A stretch of 64,000 nucleotides of DNA from NCBI GenBank assembly GCA_034509425.1, contig JAVTVJ010000303.1:1418135-1482134 (forward strand), read 5' to 3'. The notes beneath the pieces are model-generated. The model saw only the letters and a program-made list of their open reading frames with translations, did no database searches and had not been told where the DNA came from. Positions 26,443-37,245 of the stretch are shown one piece after another. Numbering within the stretch: position 1 is the stretch's first letter; each line of letters opens with the position of its first letter. A program made the translations under genes and the position numbers. The stretch is from Eopsaltria australis (Eukaryota > Chordata > Aves > Passeriformes > Petroicidae).

Positions 26443-29400
26443 GTGAGTGCGCACCGCAGCCGGGAAAGAGCGGGTCCCCGGCGGGGAGCGCTCGGCCACG
26501 GGACCGCCCCATGCCCCCTGAGCCGCGGCGTCCGAGCCTCGCTGGGGTAGTGCCTGGAGAGCTCGGTGGGGGGAAGAAATGAGAGAATTAGAGAAGTATC
26601 TCTTCCTGCGGGGACTGTAGTATTTTACGTTATGCCCTGTACTTTAATTATTGCGGTACCACTCCGGCTCTGCTTCAAGCATCACTGCCATCACGATGGC
26701 TGAGTACAATGCGAGGGAGGTGGAGTAATTAGCGGATCTTCTTCCGAGTCTCCGGGTAGTGGTGTTCTGCATGCGTAGCTTGTTGGAACCAAGGGCTGAT
26801 TTGTGCATGACAGAGCCGTGAGGGGGTTTTGGTATTCCTTCAGGCTGTCTACAGCGTTCTCACATTTACAAGGGGTGATGCTGCTACAGTGAGAGGCAGT
26901 GGCAGGTGAGTTCAGTTGAAGCATGACTTGTGGTGAATACTTCATCCTGGCATATTTGGAAGGGGCACTTACATCTCTGGCATGCACAGGTAGACGGCTG
27001 AAAACGTAAAAACATTTTCTGTAAGGGGGACGACGACGACGATGTGTTTAACGTGCCTGCATCCCAAAAAAGCCACGTCCTACCAGAAAGAGAAGATATC
27101 ACTGTCTTGGTGCTGCATTCCCCCCTTCCCTCTTCTGCTTTTTGTGCATGTGAGCCCCCCAAGGGCTAAATGGAACAAACCTTGCTGCATGTGGGACAGC
27201 TGTCATGCTACACACAGCAGCTTCATTTGCCTGTCTCTTACTTTTCATTACACCAGTGCACTGATCTAGTGGCTCTTTCTAAGACAAGCATCAATCAGTA
27301 AAACTGAGAGCAGTCTGTGAGCTTCAATGACTTGCCTCAATCCCTTCTTGTCCCAGGAAAGAGAGCTGGGTGGCAGGCTTCCTTGCTTCTTTGAAAGTAA
27401 CAATGTATTTTATAAGGCAGCTCTGCACTGAGATCAAATACAATCAGGAATTGAGTGGCTTTAGTGTCTTAGGATTCAAGCCTGCAAGTATTTCTGTTGA
27501 CAGGAGAGGCTTCAGAGGAGTAATTACCCTGGGTTTGGAGGATTGAGAGCCAGAACTCCCCAGCTGCTGCCCTTACTAAAGAGCTCTCTTGCCTTTCTAA
27601 CTTGTTTGCCAAGTGTCCATGTGTCCACGACTGTCTCTGAATTAAGCCCACTAAAAGAGGGGACGATATAATATTCACTACAGCCCCCCCAAAAGGAGAG
27701 GTTGTTAATGATCCCAGCAGAGCGATATTTGCTCTGTTACGCATATCTGATTAAAGCCATTTATTGTTCTAAACCTACAATGTTGTTGGTTGAAATCCCA
27801 TCTCTGTGGTTTTTCTGATTATATTTGTACTCTCACTTGATGTTGGGTGGCAGCAGTCCTATAAACACACTGCTTGCTAATCCCTTTCCTCCTCCTCCAA
27901 TACTTTCACAGATCAAGTGCCAAAGCAATAAATTGGTTTTAAACCTTTTTTGACACTTTAATAAGTATTTATGCAAAAGATTTAACCAGTTAGCTGTTGT
28001 CTTTCTCTTGCCACTGGCAGCAGCAGCAGCTTATTTTCTGTGGTTATCGATGGCAGACAAATGCATTTCCAGAAAGCCCTTGTATCAGATGTTCCTCAGG
28101 GCGATGGGTGCAATGGGTGCTTTTCCTGACATCTTCCTTGGGCCCAACTGCCTGACAAGCCCTGCAATGAATATGGCACACCCAGCAGTATTCCTCTTTC
28201 AAGGTACTTTGTCTCTAGATACTCTGCTTTGACTGTTGCACTCCTTGGCTCCAAATTTCAGTCTCCCGCAGGCTTCCCCTTGTCCTTAGTAGGACTGCAT
28301 TAGTTAATTTATGACGTTGCTGTTACTCCTTCACATCTTACTATTCCCTCTGCCAGCCCCTTCAGTTTTTTGTCTGCTGGGAGCAGAAGTTCCCCAAGAA
28401 TCCTCCTGTGTCTTCTCCATCTACAGCCAGAGGTCTTGAAGCAAATCTTCAGTGGTTTCATTTTTAGTTTAACTTTGCAATTAAGTCTGATATTTTCAGG
28501 AGAGAAACTCTTCCTTTTCTGAAACACAGCTCTCAAATGTAGCTGTGAAACCTTTCTGTCCTTGGTTTTCTTCTGCAGGGGCTTCTGCTTCTTCTGTAGC
28601 TCATGGGAAAGGCCTTTCCCAAATCTCCCAGGTAACCCAGTAGACAAATTTTTGAGACCCTGGAGTCTTATGTGATGAGACCAAAAGCCCGTAGGATTTG
28701 TTGAAACTCTTCCCTGTTTGTAGTCGAAGAACAGTGGTGTCACATGTGGCAGCTGCAGCCCTGTTACCAACAGCCAGCAAAACCCAACTAAGACTGATTA
28801 ATCAAAACAAGCATCCTCATACCTGTTAAAAGCAAGTTTCTCTTTGTCCGAGGGGATGGGACCAGAGCTTCAGTCCTGTGTGGCTCCTCTCTGAAGCCTC
28901 CATCTCAAAAAGCTGTCCTCAAATCTCTCATGCACCAGACTTGACAACTAGGCTGGATGGTTGCTTGTTTGGGCTGGGGGTTTTGGCCATTGATTTTGAT
29001 GACTGTTCATGCGATCATCTATTCAGGCAAATTTGTTTCCCATTAGTCTTGCTAATTTACATGACAGCACAATTGTTCAGTTTGAATCACTCAGAAAAAG
29101 CAACCCTTGATGCCTGTGACAAAGCTGAAAAGAAAGCCCAGGCCTGAGATCCATGAGAAGTGCAGTAAGGAGGTACATCTTTCACAGAGTGTTTAGTTAT
29201 ATTTCAGTGCCATTCTCTGCCATGGATTTACTGCTCTTATTTGTTTCTGTCTATTTGAGTCAAGGGATGTTCAGCCTGTGATTTCTGTGGCAGCTCTTCT
29301 CACTGTTGCAGGACATTTCTTGGATGACACTGGTAGTCCTTGTGTTGCTTTGGACAGGCCTTTTCCAGTTCTTTACCTGTGCGTGTCACAGGAGTGAGTG

Positions 29401-32400
29401 GTTTTCCATCTGTTGTGGCTCTAAAAGACACACAGGAAGAAGGTCAGGTGATTCGTGAGCCAGAATGGAACACTCGGGCAGTTCTGGCAAGGGAACAAGC
29501 TGTGGTCCTGTCCGTGCAGCAGTGTCTGTACATTACTGCTCCCTCCTCCTGAAAGAGACCTGACCTCTGGCTGACAGAAATCTGCTTACCTTCAGCACTG
29601 CCTCTGGAGGTGTGCTGCTCGCTGCCCAGGCTCAGAATCTAGAGGTTAGGTGCAGCATGAAAAAATAAAAGAGAGCGGAAAGATAAAAGCCTCAAATGCA
29701 GATGAGAGGCTTCTGAAAGCATTTTTAATCCTAACATCACTTAAGGAACATGGCTTGCAAATGAGTCCTGACTTTATTTGGAAGGTCCTCCTAATGGTGT
29801 TATAGTAAAGCTATACAGTGAGAAATTACGTTAAACTCTTTTTTATTGACTGAAGTTCAAGTAATTTCAGGTATTACACCTGCCCCTAGGCCAATTCTTG
29901 TGGTTTTAGAACTATGTTCTCCTCCCTTTCACAAGGCCTTTCTTTCCTTTGTTGTGGTGCAAAGTGCCCACGCAAACAGGGGAATCGGAGCTCACGCAGG
30001 GAAAGCAGCACCTCACCGGCTGCCTGCAGAAACCAGTCCAGGCCAAAATGGTCGCCGCTCTGAGCACCGGTGGCATCAGGTGTTCTTTGCAACAAGAGCT
30101 TTAAAAATATTCCATCAGGAGACAATTTTTTTTCCCCTTCTGTGCATTTCTTTGGTTTGGGCTTTTTTTGCTGCACCCCTGTAATACAATGCAGGCAGTA
30201 GCATCCCGGTGCTGTTTAATATCTAGTTTCTAGTTGCTGTGATTTTATGTGCTTTGCTAAAAGAATTAGTAAAGCCAGTTTGGCACCAGGTCCTATGCTC
30301 TTTGAAAAGCAAGAACCACATCCTATCTTTTCCTTTTGCACAGTACACAAATTGGTAACTGGGAAGCAGCAGCAAAGTAACAGGGAAGGTGGGAGAAAAG
30401 AGAAAATCTGGTTTCCAAATCTGTTTCTGTTGAGGAACTTGTTCCCATTTCCAGCTCTGAGTGAACTTTTGTATCTGGGCTGTGAACTGATGAGAACAAC
30501 GTTTTACACTGGAAACACCTATACGTTCTTAACTGGGCCCTGGCACAAGGGCACCTCTTTAATATCTCCTTTAAACGATGGCTCATGGTGACTGTTTAAC
30601 TAAATGGTCCTCGTTATTGCATCCTTTTTCACCTGTGGGATAGATTTGGCAGTCTATAAAAATGTCAGGGCATCCTCTATAAAGGTAAACACACCACATG
30701 TTAGCAGACTCGTTCCAGCTCATTGACGCCTGAAATCCCCCTTGTGACAGGAATCTATTCGTACCTGCGATGTCAGTCCTGACTGGCCTACTGCACTTCC
30801 TTAAGAAAACTTTTTTAATGCCAGTCACAGGCCATCCTTGCAGCTGTGGGTTGGTGCAGGGAGGTGAGGAAGCGTGGGCCATGCCCCTGTGATTCAGCAG
30901 GTCCTGCCTGTCGAGTATCTTTCTGCCCAGCTTGTGGCTGCTGCTTCAGCACTCGATGCTGTAGAAGCGAGCAGTGCTGATGGTGCAGTGGTGCTGTGTC
31001 TTAACTACTGCAATTCAAAAGAGCTCTATCATACAGAGCTTGATCTTAAAAACTCATCAGGATGGCAGTAACAGCTGGTGGAGGGGAGCAGAGCTTGCTG
31101 TTAAAATCTGGCTGTATGGTGTCTGGAAGGCAGCAGTGTGTAGCTTGGTTCCTCATACTTTTTCTCTCCTTTTTTCTTCTTAAAACTTATTCTTTGGAAC
31201 GGTTTCCAGCAGAGTGTGTCGTATGAGCCAAAAGACAAAGTTTTATTTAACTGAAATGAAATTTTCCTGAGCAAAAGATACGTTTGTAGTTATTTTAAAG
31301 CTGCATCTTCCTTGGCATGTCTGTCATTTTTAAGGGTAATTTCTAGCCTAGGGAACACTTACTTCAGTGCAGTGCTCACACCTGGGAGTCAGGTATCAGT
31401 GTTGCACAAGGGGTGTACTGGACCCGGTACTCCCAAATTTTGATGGGACCCCAGGTCATGCAGCTGGGTTTCTCAAGCCGGAATCTGGTGAATCCACAGA
31501 TGTCTGTGCTGGCCACTAGTAGCTGTTTCAGAGATGATTTTGCAGATGAGAGGTCTGAGAACTCAGAGCTGCTGAAGCTTGAAGGTGGTTGTGCAGGAAA
31601 ATAGCACCATCTACTGCAAATGCTCCATCTTGGCTTAGAGTTACAGGCCAGAAGTGGCTGCTGGAGTTTAGCTTTTAACCCAAACTATAGACTCCTCCTG
31701 GATCTGCCCCACGCTGTCCAGAATTTCTTTATAAACAAAAGTAGCTTCTTTTGTCTTCCAGTACAATATGCCAGTTTAGAACAGGCAGGATTTTTTAAGT
31801 GGTGTTCATAATACAAATTAAGATCAAAACTTCTCATTGAACATACAGCAATGATTTCATTAATAACTTCTTAAACAGCTGCTCATGAGACACCATGAAT
31901 TCTGGCTCCTAAGACTGATCTACTCAGTGCGCTGCCAAATTATGTATTAACCTCATTACATTAGTGGTTATAAACCAAGCAGAGATCAGGTCCTCATGTA
32001 TGCTTAGTATAAGTGTAATCCAAGAGCTGGTTTTTGGCTTGAGGAATAAAAAGCAGGATGGAGTACTAAGTAAATCTAGTTCCCTAGGCATCTGTAATAG
32101 CTGGAATTTGGATGGGTTTGGTACATGAGTCTTCAGCGCTTGGGAACTTACCTATGTGCTCTGCTATCAGGTTGGGCTGAACATGTAAACAAAGGTGTCT
32201 TCCTTAAATGATGTGGCCTTTCCACTATTTTGGCCCTGTTCCACAGAAGAAAACGTGTATGTTTTTTCCCTAATTCCATGAAACCGTGTCTCTGCTAATT
32301 CGGGGAGAAGGGTTCTCTCTTTCTAGTGGGACCAGTTCCTGCTTTTTTAATGTATTGTTCGGAATATTATGACACAAAAATGTTCAGAGGAGGAGGAAGC

Positions 32401-32840
32401 TGCTTGGATTGTTGGGGTAGGGATGGGGCAGCACAGGGAGAGTACAGGCTTTTGCCACACTCACCTGAATGGCACTGGCCATTGGGACATTGCAAGCTGG
32501 AGGCACAGAATGGTACATAGAACATGAAATTGCCAAATTCTGTGAAAAAGCAGTACTGGAAATAATGTTTTAACTTGCTTGGGGCAAGCTCTCTTTGGGC
32601 TACCGAGGATGCTCTAGTACTGTCTGTCTGCCTTCAGCTGTACTAGTTGTACCTTCTAACTCTGACATGAAAATTGATGAAGTGCCCTGGGTGGAATGAC
32701 TAAATGTACCCAGTGTAGCTGATTATTCTAGAGGGAAACTTCAGGCATGATTAGTGTCTGACTTAGCTAGAAGGCTGTCAGAGCACCCTGTGTGACCTTT
32801 TTAAATGCCCATATTCTTATCTAAGTATTTCTTTTCTTAG
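26443..32840 (+). other. BMP3: BMP3 intron 1
   Basis: A GT-AG intron of 6.4 kb. The donor is GTGAGT at 26443, and the acceptor follows the pyrimidine-rich TTTCTTTTCTTAG ending at 32840. No nested gene was recognised. A 153-codon basic minus-strand frame (28309-28770) is judged to be chance. No CR1 or LTR insertion is seen. Confidence 0.9.
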
Positions 32841-33748
32841 GGAGCTTCGAAGGCCAGGAGATGTACGTTTTTAACTTGACATCACTCACAGAGTCTGAAA
32901 ACGTCTTGTCAGCTTCAGTGTATTATTATATTGGTGATCTGCTGCATGTGAAGTGGAACTGTTCCCAGTCCAGTGGGTCTCATCACAGGCACAGGAAACC
33001 TGAAATTCAGATGCGTCTTTCAGTTTGGACCTTTTCTTCAGTTGGGAACCCAACTCAGAGCCTGGGACATTTCCTCATAAATGTCTCCTCTGCTTACCAG
33101 GACATCCTTTCCTGGCAGTGGAAGGATATCACTCGGCTCCTGCATGAAGCAAAGCAAAACAACGAACTGCTGATCAGTGTTAAAATGGATCTGACCGGCC
33201 CTCACCCCTGGGAAAGGGCATCGTCTTCCTACAAACCCTACATCCTGATTTACGCCAATGATTCTGCCATCTCAGAGCCAGAGACTGTTGTCTCTACTTT
33301 GCGAGGACACCGTCACTCTCTGGCGAGGGTCCTTCCCAAGCCAGAAAGCCACATGAGGAGCAGTGTCAGGAGTCGCCGGAGAAAGCGCTCTGCAAACATG
33401 CTGTTGCCATTGCAGAACAATGAGCTCCCAGGAGCCAAGTACCAGTATGGTGAGAACGAGAGATGGGAAGGCAGAAAGCCCTACAAGACCTTCCAGCTGC
33501 AGCTGGCAGACCGGGCCAGGAGTAAGAAGAAGCAGAGGAAGCCTCACCTCCAGAAGAGCCAGAGTCTCCAGTTTGATGAGCAAACGCTGAAGAAGGCGAG
33601 GAGGAAGCAGTGGAACGAGCCAAGGTACTGTGCCCGGCGCTACCTCAAGGTGGATTTTGCAGACATCGGCTGGAGCGAGTGGATTATTTCCCCTAAGTCC
33701 TTTGATGCCTATTACTGCTCAGGAGAATGCCAATTCCCAATTCCAAAG
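32841..33748 (+). CDS. BMP3: BMP3 exon 2: prodomain, cleavage sites, start of mature ligand
   Basis: This large central exon enters in phase 1 and completes the glycine codon split from exon 1. It encodes residues 111-413. The prodomain begins with YVFNLTSLT, shared with other vertebrate BMP3 proteins. N-glycosylation sequons are seen at NLT, NCS, NVS and NDS. There are two basic processing sites: RRRKR at residues 289-293, and KKARRK before Q367. Cutting at the second gives a 110-residue mature protein, the same length as human BMP3. NNELPGA and the [14 protein letters not shown] region are BMP3-specific and separate it from GDF10. The mature part here holds Cys374, Cys403 and Cys407 and the [19 protein letters not shown] core. 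The exon ends at a consensus donor (AAAG|GTACGG) in phase 0. Confidence 0.98.
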
Positions 33749-36406
33749 GTACGGTCTCTATTGATTCTTTTTCCCTGTCTGTTACCATAAACTGGGCATT
33801 TTGTTTCCCACGTCAATAAAAGGCAGCCGGTGCCAGACTGAGTTTGGATCTAGGATCCACCTGTTACCTTCGCCCCACGCAGCAATGGGCAGCGGTTGGA
33901 ACATCTAGTAAAGAGATAAGCTTGCAAAGGTAATTAAAAAAGCCTGACTTGCTATTAGTTTTTCATCCAGAACCCAAGTTGCCATAAAACATTTTCTGAG
34001 TAGTGCTTATGATGTGTGACCTTGTTACTAGCCTGTTTAACAGACAAAATACAAGCCAGATTTGGAAAACTTTTTTGTAGGCAGCACTTGTTGTGCTTGA
34101 AAGGAGCCCAGAGCCCCACCACAGGCACTCCAGGAAAGCCGTGTACCATGGGAGGCAAGGCTGCACCAAAGGGCAGAGAGTTCCGGGCAGCAGCAGGTGT
34201 GGTTGGGGTGACCGACAACCAAAGAGTTGAGTGAATCACTTCTGTGACAGACCAAGGGGATTCAAAAGTGGTGGATCCAGGCCCACTGACTTTCAAAATA
34301 TCCTCCGGTTTGTAGGAGCTGGTTGCACGTGAGTAGCAGGTGAGGTTGATGTGCTCCTAGGCCTGTGACCTAGACAGATGAACTCTGTCCAAATGTCCAG
34401 TGTCATTCTTAGCAGCATGTAGCTCCGGGAGGCTGCTGAAACTTGAGAGTAGAATGTGGGATTTGAGGCTGGCATAAAATGCACAAGCAACACCTGCAGG
34501 AAACATCAGTAAAGGCAGGGCTCTTGGACTCACTGCAGTGTTTCATTCCAGAGTTTTTATTCCTGCCACAGTGAAGACAGAGCAGTTGGTTCCAAAATAC
34601 ATGTGGCATTTCAGTGGCTTAAGGAGCCAAGGGAGTCACCCCTTTAAAGTGATGGGTGGAGGAATTGTACCGAAGGGGATGGCGCCAGACAAAGCAAGCT
34701 GAGGAAGGCGGGGCTCTCTCCTGGAAGGAGGAGATGCCTTGCCCACCTCCAGCTGCAGAGGCAGGCTTTACAGCCCAGCATCACCAGATCTGCTACTACT
34801 AAGACTGTGTTTGCAGAAGGATGCCCTGACCCTCGGGCAATAACTGACTAGTCTGTGCCTGTGGGTACACAGTGTTCCTGTGCTGAGGGCGAGCTCCGAG
34901 AGTTGACAACCTGTTGGGCAACTGAGAACAGATGTGCCCCCCTCACCTCCAGATGTTCAGGTCTCACCCATGGCCTGGTTCTAGTTATCTTGTGTGACTG
35001 CTGTCAAACCCACATGTATTGGGAGTGTGACATGGCTTAGAGCTTGTGGGCTATCCTGGTCAGGAATGAGAGCTCGTACTTGCCACTGCTCATAACCCAG
35101 CTGTAAGGACATTCCGCAGGGCAGCCAGGCTCCTGAGGGCCATGCATCTTGGCAGGTGTGGTGGTTTGAAAATAGCTTGGTTTTCGGTGAGGAGGAGAAG
35201 ATGTCAGCCATGGAAGTGTTTTTCCCTGTGAGGAACATTACGGCTTCCTCTGGGCATGGAAGTCAGTTTGGTGCATTTTAGCATTTTGGGGCTATGGATT
35301 CCATATCTGAAGGAGAAGGTTTATGAGAAGATGTTACGTGGCATATTTGAAGACCTGATTTTAGTTTCAGTACTACCGGCTACAGGAAATAGGATCTCAG
35401 TAGGTGTTGTACTTTTTGGCATGTGATCAGCAGGCTCAGGACAGCTGCTGGGCTCCCAGCTCTTTTTGGGGAGAATGCTGCCCAGCAGCTGAGTAAGGAA
35501 ACGTGGCTGGGTGCTACCACAGCTTTCACTTCCCTTTGAAGGCAGAAATTATACAGAAATCTGAGTTGTATGATAATTTAAGACGTGTTTTTAAATCCCC
35601 GGCTGTTACTGCTGAGAAGTATAGGTACTCTTGAATTCCAAACAAACCAACGGAAATGCCTTTGATCACAAATGTCTTTGACTTACAATTTCATGTACTT
35701 ATGTGCTGCGCAAACACATGTGATGGAATTTCACGGCTATTCCTGGGCTTTTTGCAGGTCCATATCTAACCCTTAAGGCTGACTTTTTCCCAGAAACAAA
35801 TAATCTCTTGTCACAGCAAATCTGCAAATAGAACATTTGGCCAAAATGACCTTGTTCTGTATAATTCTCAGTGACATGTGATGGGGTGCACACTGAACTG
35901 TGTTGATTCCCAGATTCTATGTGTAAGAGCAACTCTAAAAACCAAACCAAAAGTCCCTGACTAAAAGCTGTATCTTGTGCAGCTCTCATGTCCACCTATC
36001 TCTTGTACAGATACTTGGATCTAGAAGCATTTCAGGGTTCAGCATCAGACTTCGGGTTTTTCATTTCTCTGTGTTGTTTTTTTTAAATTTTTATGAGCAC
36101 CTTAATGGTGTTACCTCACCAGGCAGATTTGCTTGCTGTTCAGAGCAAACCCAAGAATGTCCCTTTTTATAAATGTAGGAAACTTTGTCCTTTGGAGTTT
36201 CTTCTCTGGAGGAAAATGTCACTGTAGTATGAGGTACAGCTGTTTCAGAGGCTCAGTTCCTCAGCAGTGCCATTGGCTACAGATGTTCCAGCTGAGGGGT
36301 CTCCAGAGGGCCCTTCAGCAAAGCAATTTTATTGTAGAGTACCTGAATCCATGGCAATGGATTCAGTGGGTGCAGTAACGTGTTCTGCTTTGTCTTTCTC
36401 TTGCAG
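33749..36406 (+). other. BMP3: BMP3 intron 2
   Basis: A 2.7 kb GT-AG intron. The donor is GTACGG and the acceptor is CTTTCTCTTGCAG ending at 36406. It splits the mature domain just after the FPIPK motif, the same place as in mammalian BMP3. No nested feature was recognised. Confidence 0.93.
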
Positions 36407-36598
36407 GCCATGAAGCCATCCAACCATGCCACCATCCAGAGCATTGTGAGAGCTGTTGGAGTCGTCCCTGGCATTCCTGAGCCTTGCTGTGTTCCTGACA
36501 AAATGTCTTCTCTCAGTATCCTATTCTTCGACGAAAACAAAAATGTGGTTCTGAAGGTGTACCCCAACATGACAGTGGAGTCCTGCGCCTGCAGATAA
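36407..36598 (+). CDS. BMP3: BMP3 exon 3: C-terminal half of the cystine-knot domain
   Basis: The last coding exon encodes residues 414-476 plus TAA at 36596-36598. It contains [11 protein letters not shown], the paired Cys440-Cys441, the NMT glycosylation sequon and the terminal Cys473-x-Cys475-Arg ending. With exon 2 this gives the full set of seven cysteines expected of a dimeric TGF-beta ligand, including the interchain cysteine. The total model is 476 codons (human about 472), with no frameshift or premature stop. The last six residues, VESCACR-like, match BMP3 rather than GDF10, which has VDTCACR. The gene therefore appears functional. Confidence 0.98.
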   Translation, partial: AMKPSNHATIQSIVRAVGVVPGIPEPCCVPDKMSSLSILFFDENKNVVLKVYPNMTVESCACR

Positions 36599-37245
36599 CG
36601 CCTTGGGGGACCTTTTGGCAATCCTAGGGTAATCAGTCGCTGTTTGGGGAAGGCTGGTGGGTGGGGGTCTCATCATTCCTACTTTGTGTTTGCACTGCCA
36701 ATGCATTTCTTTTGGACATAAAAGAGAAAATGTAAAGAAATCCAATCAATGAGAATGGGAATGGAATGGATTCCGAATAGCGTTCCAAGGAAAGTGAGTA
36801 CGAACTTCACTCATCTGTGATTTCGACCAAGACACGAGGCTTGGGAATGGGACCTGACTGTACCTGTTGGAATCGAGAGGTGAAAGAAGAATCTGCAGAT
36901 TGCTGAGACTGCCCGAAGGACACAGTGATCTATTTTAGTACGAGGTTTTGGAAGCAGCACAAGCTGGTAATTCTTATCTTTGTTCTAGTGGTGACTAATG
37001 GTGGGGGAAGGTTAGAAATGCAATAATCTTCATTTCAAAGCTAAGTTTCTCGCCTTAGGTTCTAGAGTAGTACAGCAAGGCGGCAAAACAAATCTGACAT
37101 CCTAAAAGCCATAGATAACCCTAGTGGAACGTGCATCTCCTTGGTACAACATTACCCACCTTGTGTGTGAGTTCCTTTTCACTGACTCTGTAATTCAACT
37201 CCTCGGACCTCGGCGGCCCCAGGCAGAGGAGCTCAGGGGCTCGCC
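36599..37245 (+). other. BMP3: Proximal BMP3 3'UTR (inferred)
   Basis: Unique sequence runs from the stop codon to the first satellite monomer. I find no AATAAA or ATTAAA in it. The mRNA must therefore either use a non-canonical signal or continue into and beyond the repeat array. No other gene is seen. Confidence 0.6.

Larger units (their letters stand above)
25560..26560 (+). promoter_or_regulatory. BMP3: CpG island and probable BMP3 promoter
   Basis: The segment is strongly GC-rich with dense CpG, in contrast to the flanks. It covers the first 331 coding bases of BMP3. A TATA-like AATAAAAC lies near 25870 and GGGCGG-type boxes lie upstream of the start codon. A pyrimidine tract of about 70 nt follows (about 25928-26000). 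The transcription start cannot be fixed from sequence. Long frames in both directions across this island are CpG-island artefacts. Confidence 0.75.

Noticed and set aside
25290..26550. Several 160-290-codon frames on both strands around BMP3 exon 1
   Set aside because: CpG-island composition suppresses stop codons. Only the frame from 26112 has a signal peptide, BMP3 prodomain residues and a phase-matched splice to exon 2.
28309..28770. 153-codon basic minus-strand frame in BMP3 intron 1
   Set aside because: No recognisable domain, no splice partner and ordinary intronic composition. Length is within chance for this much DNA.
32861..33790. BMP3 exon 2 read as a single-exon gene from its internal Met
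   Set aside because: The Met at 32861 is residue 118. A phase-1 acceptor at 32840 joins it to exon 1, and reading past the donor at 33749 adds non-homologous residues before a stop.
26112..36598. Assignment to GDF10 (BMP3b) instead of BMP3
   Set aside because: The ending VESCACR, the NNELPGA segment and the KKARRKQW cleavage context match BMP3. GDF10 differs at each.
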